In this document: positions 60,484 to 64,000 of the stretch, piece by piece | How the letters are laid out: every line of letters starts with the position of its first letter | Numbering within the stretch: the first letter of the stretch is position 1 | Assembly (NCBI GenBank): GCA_025716855.1 | Contig: JAIXMQ010000029.1 | Location: forward strand, 62,001-126,000 | DNA: 64,000 nucleotides | Direction: 5' to 3' | From: Pilaira anomala | Taxonomy: Eukaryota; Mucoromycota; Mucoromycetes; Mucorales; Mucoraceae | Position numbers and translations under genes: made by a program | The notes under the pieces: model-generated | What the model was told of the DNA's origin: nothing | The model's database searches: none | Seen by the model: only the letters and a program-made list of their open reading frames with translations

Positions 60484-62766
60484 ATGGATCCTTTTCAAAA
60501 CTTTCCAAACCAATTTAATTTACAACTCTATGAAAGTAGTAATGTCCCACCTTCAACTGATAAACTATTTTCATATAGTGGTTATCAAGCTGGTTTAATG
60601 ACTAATCCAAATACCATGATGTCCATGCCTTCACAATCTTCTCGTCAACAAAAGTTTCCTCAACAACAGCAACAACAACAACAACAACAGCAAGCACCAA
60701 GTTTTATACCAAATAATGCAACTGCATTGCCCAATACAGAAAAGAGTGGTACACGATACTCTGGCATGTATGCCAACACTGGCTTCGATATGTTATCTAT
60801 TCTATCCAGAGTAGCCAGTCGACCTAACCCACAAATTGATTTAGGTCCAGTAGATTTATCTTGTTCGTTTGTTGTCGTGGATGCAAGACAATACGATTTC
60901 CCTATAGTTTACGCTTCACCCATGTTTGAACGATTAACAGGATATGCACCAAGCGAAATCATGGGCATGAATTGTCGATTCCTTCAAGCACCAGATGGTA
61001 GAGTAGCCATTGGCTCACGTCGTAAATACACCGATAATACCACTGTTTATCATATCAAGACACATATGGTACAAGGAAAAGAATCTCAATCGAGTATTAT
61101 CAACTATAGAAAGACAGGTCAGCCCTTTGTAAATTTATTAACTGTGATTCCAATATCTTGGGAATCAGATGAAATCGATTACTTTGTCGGTTTACAAATC
61201 GATCTTGTAGAACAACCTAATTCTATCTTTCAGAGTATGAAGGATGGTACTTATACTGTAAATTATAGAAATTCTTCCATACCACCTACTGTACAAGGCT
61301 TAAATTTGCCGCCTGAGATGCGAAATGAAATCATTGAAGAATGGACAAGACCTACTTCTCCTAAATCCAGTTTTAATACACCCGCTTCAGCAACAACAAC
61401 AACAACTGCTGCTGCTGTAGCCACTACTGCAAATTCTGTAAATACTATATCAAATCCCAATTTACCTACTCAATCTGATTCTGAACCTCCAATGGACGTT
61501 GAAACCTTGATTAAAGAAGCAAGTACTGATGAAGGAAAATTCAGACGTTGTTGGCACGAACTCTTACTAGACCAAAGTCCAGATTTTATACATGTTTTAA
61601 CTATCAAAGGTATCTTTTTATATTGTTCAGATTCTACAAAACAAGTCTTGGAATATGATCCCAATGAACTCGTTGGAAAATCACTTAAAGCCATTTGTCA
61701 TCCATCCGATATCACTACTGTCATGAGAGAACTAAAGCAATCCTCAAATGATTCAACTGAACCTGTCAATTTAATTTATCGTGTTCGAAGAAAGAATTCA
61801 GGTTACATGTGGATTGAATGTTGTGGAAAATTACGTAATGAAGATGGTCGAGGTAGGAAATACGTGGTTTTATCAGGTAGAGAAAGACCTGTCTATCAAT
61901 TACCTCGTAACTCATTAACTGTCGGTAACAAGGCGCATGATCAACACATGGCACCTGCTGCAAATCCAGAAGACATCGTTCCCGGTATGGAGGATCACGA
62001 ATTCTGGGGTAAATTAAGTTCGGATGGTTTATTACTTTATGTAAGTTGGACTTGTGCCAATATCCTGGGTTCTCCTCCTCATGAAATCATCGGTACCTCA
62101 TTGTATCAATTAATGCGAAGTAACAGAACGACAGATTTAACGCGTGCTTTAGCTGAAGTCAAGGAAGGTAAAATTGTTTATTTGAAGCATGCGCTTTTAA
62201 ATAGTGCTGGTATAGAAGTCATGGTCGCCACTACTTTTTATCCAGATGGTAAAGCTTCGATATATGAACAACCTTCATTTGTCTTAATGCAAACGAAAAT
62301 CATTGATGAAGAATCCGCTTTAACGGATGAAGAATCTTTATATGTATCCATGGACCCTGATGTTAAGAAAAAGGGTAGAGCCGATTTATCCTTACCTGGT
62401 GTAGATAATAATGGACAAACAACTCATAGACAAGTAGAACGTATGGTAGAAGAATTAGATATTGGTAGAGACGCTAATTGGCAATATGAATTACATCAAT
62501 TACGTATCAGTAATAAAAAGTTAAGAGATGAATTAGGCTTTCTCCTTCAACGTGCTAAACAGGTAAATAGATCATACATATTACACTTTTTTTTTTAACC
62601 GATTCAAAAAAAAAAAAAAAAAAAATAGGCAGGAGATGAAGAGACTGTCTCATGCAGCACTTGTTTTCGCAGACTTCCAGGTTCTGATTTATCTGAATAC
62701 CCAACTGATGAACCTGTTTTATGTCCTACATGTGCAATGCGTGATATGCCACCATCAGTCATTTAA
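60484..62766 (+). CDS. WC-1: White collar-1-type blue-light receptor (LOV-PAS-PAS)
   Basis: Exons 60484-62562 and 62629-62766 give 738 residues. A Gln-rich N-terminus precedes the LOV domain (about 115-245), with GMNCRFLQAPDG carrying the flavin-reactive Cys near 164 and further LOV residues (NYRKTGQPFVNLLTVIPI). Two more PAS domains follow, near 350-470 (LDQSPDFIHVLTIKGIFLYCS) and 505-620 (FWGKLSSDGLLLYVSWTCANILG). A coiled coil lies before the intron. The last exon has a four-cysteine cluster CSTC...CPTC in the position of the GATA finger, but it lacks the WRRGP core. In fungi WC-1 pairs with WC-2 to activate transcription by light, and Mucorales carry several paralogues. The acceptor follows an A run, not a pyrimidine tract. 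Confidence 0.92.
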
Positions 62767-62899
62767 CAAAAAACAAAAAAAAAAAAACAAAAAAAAAAGA
62801 CAGAAATAATTAAAAAATACTTAATACATTTTTATTTAATGAAACAAAAAAAAACACTGTGCATTTTCTTTTAAAAGGGTCTTTTTTTTAAAAATTAAT

Positions 62900-64000
62900 T
62901 TACTTGAAGACCTTACCATCAACACAATCCTCAAAGTCCCAAGCGAGGTACTTGTAGAACTCTTCCTTCTTTTCTTCATATTGAGCGGGCTCAATCTTGG
63001 TGAAGTTGTAAGAAGCGAAATCAGCAGCATCGTAGATCTCGAAAGGAACTTCTTGACCACGAACAACAAAGTAACCAGAGATGGTGTTGTTGTTGTTTTC
63101 ACCACGAACAATCATGGAACCGAAAGCGTACTTGTGAGCACGTTCAATACGAGCATAGAAACCACCAATCAAGTTGTTAGACATGAAAGTCAAGGTAAGT
63201 TCATCGTTATACTTGTAATCAACCTTCCAGATAGAGTAACCCTCGGCATCAAAGTTTTCCCAGAACCACTTGATAGCATCCTTGGTCTCGTTGTTAGAGT
63301 ACTCACGCTTCCAGGCATCCAAAACGAACTTAGAAGGAGGTAATAAATCCAACTTGTTCTTGGGCTTAGGTGCAGGCTTAGCCTCTTCTTCTTCAGCAGC
63401 GGCCTTGGGGGCAGCTTCCTTCTTAGGAGCGGCTTCCTTCTTGGGAGCAGCCTCCTTCTTCTTCTCCTTCTTGGGGGGAGTGAACTTGAGAGCGGTTTCA
63501 CAAAGTTCAACATCACCGAGGTACTTCTTGAAGGCAGCCTTAGAAGCAACAGTGGTGAAGTAACGAGTGACGTTCTTGAATTGAGCACGGAAAGCCTTAT
63601 CGAAAACGGTCTTGAAACCGAGGACGAGAGAGGTGACAACAGCAATATCAGCAAAAGTGACAGATTCACCAACGAGGTAAGTCTTGGACTTGAGGATAGT
63701 GTTAAGAGCACCTAAAGATCTCTTGAGGTTCTCAGCAGCAGCATCAACGTTAGGCTTCATGTAGTTAACATAACCCATAAGAGGGTAGACCCAACCACCA
63801 AGAGGGGTGTTGATCTCGGTCTCAGAGAAAAGCATCCATTGCATGATTTCAGCCTTTTCGGCAGCAGTGGAACCTAAAAGAGGGTTGTTTTCCTTTTGAG
63901 CAGCGGCATAGAAAGCAATAGCAGAAGACTCGAAAAGGTTGACCTCAGAGGACTCGAGAACAGGGACCTTACCCATGGGGAACTTGGTCATGAACTCGGC
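62900..64000 (-). CDS. TEF3/EEF1G: Translation elongation factor 1B gamma, partial at right edge
   Basis: The frame enters from the right edge (codons GCC GAG TTC before the ATG at 63991) and stops at 62902-62900, so the N-terminus lies outside the window. The GST-like domain (FPMGKVPVLES, NLFESSAIAFYAA, GESVTFADIAVVTSL) is followed by a Lys/Ala/Pro linker (three KKEAAP units) and the conserved C-terminal domain (NKLDLLPPSKFVLDAWKREYSN, TKDAIKWFWENFDAEGYSIWKVDYKY, GFYARIERAHKYAFGSM). It belongs to the eEF1B exchange complex for eEF1A. Codon use is strongly biased to C/G-ending codons unlike its neighbours, as expected for a very highly expressed gene. No intron is visible in this part. Confidence 0.95.
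   Translation of the reverse strand, partial: AEFMTKFPMGKVPVLESSEVNLFESSAIAFYAAAQKENNPLLGSTAAEKAEIMQWMLFSETEINTPLGGWVYPLMGYVNYMKPNVDAAAENLKRSLGALNTILKSKTYLVGESVTFADIAVVTSLVLGFKTVFDKAFRAQFKNVTRYFTTVASKAAFKKYLGDVELCETALKFTPPKKEKKKEAAPKKEAAPKKEAAPKAAAEEEEAKPAPKPKNKLDLLPPSKFVLDAWKREYSNNETKDAIKWFWENFDAEGYSIWKVDYKYNDELTLTFMSNNLIGGFYARIERAHKYAFGSMIVRGENNNNTISGYFVVRGQEVPFEIYDAADFASYNFTKIEPAQYEEKKEEFYKYLAWDFEDCVDGKVFK

Overview
The window is AT-rich nuclear DNA from a filamentous fungus, most likely a member of the Mucorales (Mucoromycota). Supporting evidence is short GT-AG introns of about 50-100 bases, genes packed tail to tail or head to head within tens to hundreds of bases, very long A/T homopolymers, a white collar-1 photoreceptor, a Skn7-type regulator with long polyglutamine, a DUF7721 (beta-flanking) protein, an HSP70-12-like ATPase, and decayed pieces of gene families I associate with mucoralean genomes. 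I do not assign a genus. Exon structures were built by hand from GT-AG sites, unbroken frame and family similarity. All joins reported for intact genes keep frame.

Left third (1-30.8 kb): mitochondrial uL6m (partial at the left edge), a METTL25-type methyltransferase, PAAF1/Rpn14, a RING protein, the REX1 exonuclease, a decayed CDC20-like pseudogene, a DUF7721 protein, an ankyrin protein, WDR5/Swd3 (COMPASS), a seven-helix membrane protein, CCDC12/Cwf18, a TMEM41B-type scramblase, TFIIIC subunit Tfc1/GTF3C5, and Rbg2/DRG2.

Middle (30.8-39 kb): after a relic-bearing intergenic zone come EBP2 and TRM10. A nest of three inverted-repeat elements follows, one inside another. It starts 29 bases upstream of the TRM10 start codon and ends beside Tc1/mariner remnants.

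Right half (39-64 kb): MDM1/SNX13-like protein, a short stand-alone Nup96, a small tail-anchored protein, DPH5, ORMDL, an HSP70-like protein with a degenerate N-terminal ATPase segment, Skn7, a gene-poor stretch with three very small MGxxC-type reading frames, a DPP8/9-type peptidase, white collar-1, and eEF1Bgamma (partial at the right edge).

The conserved genes are housekeeping (translation and ribosome assembly, RNA processing, chromatin, proteasome, lipid homeostasis) and do not form one pathway. The most unusual material is the nested element at 35.4-38.5 kb, the MGxxC micro-ORF cluster at 55.9-57.2 kb, the two-part HSP70-like protein, and splice sites that abut long homopolymers.
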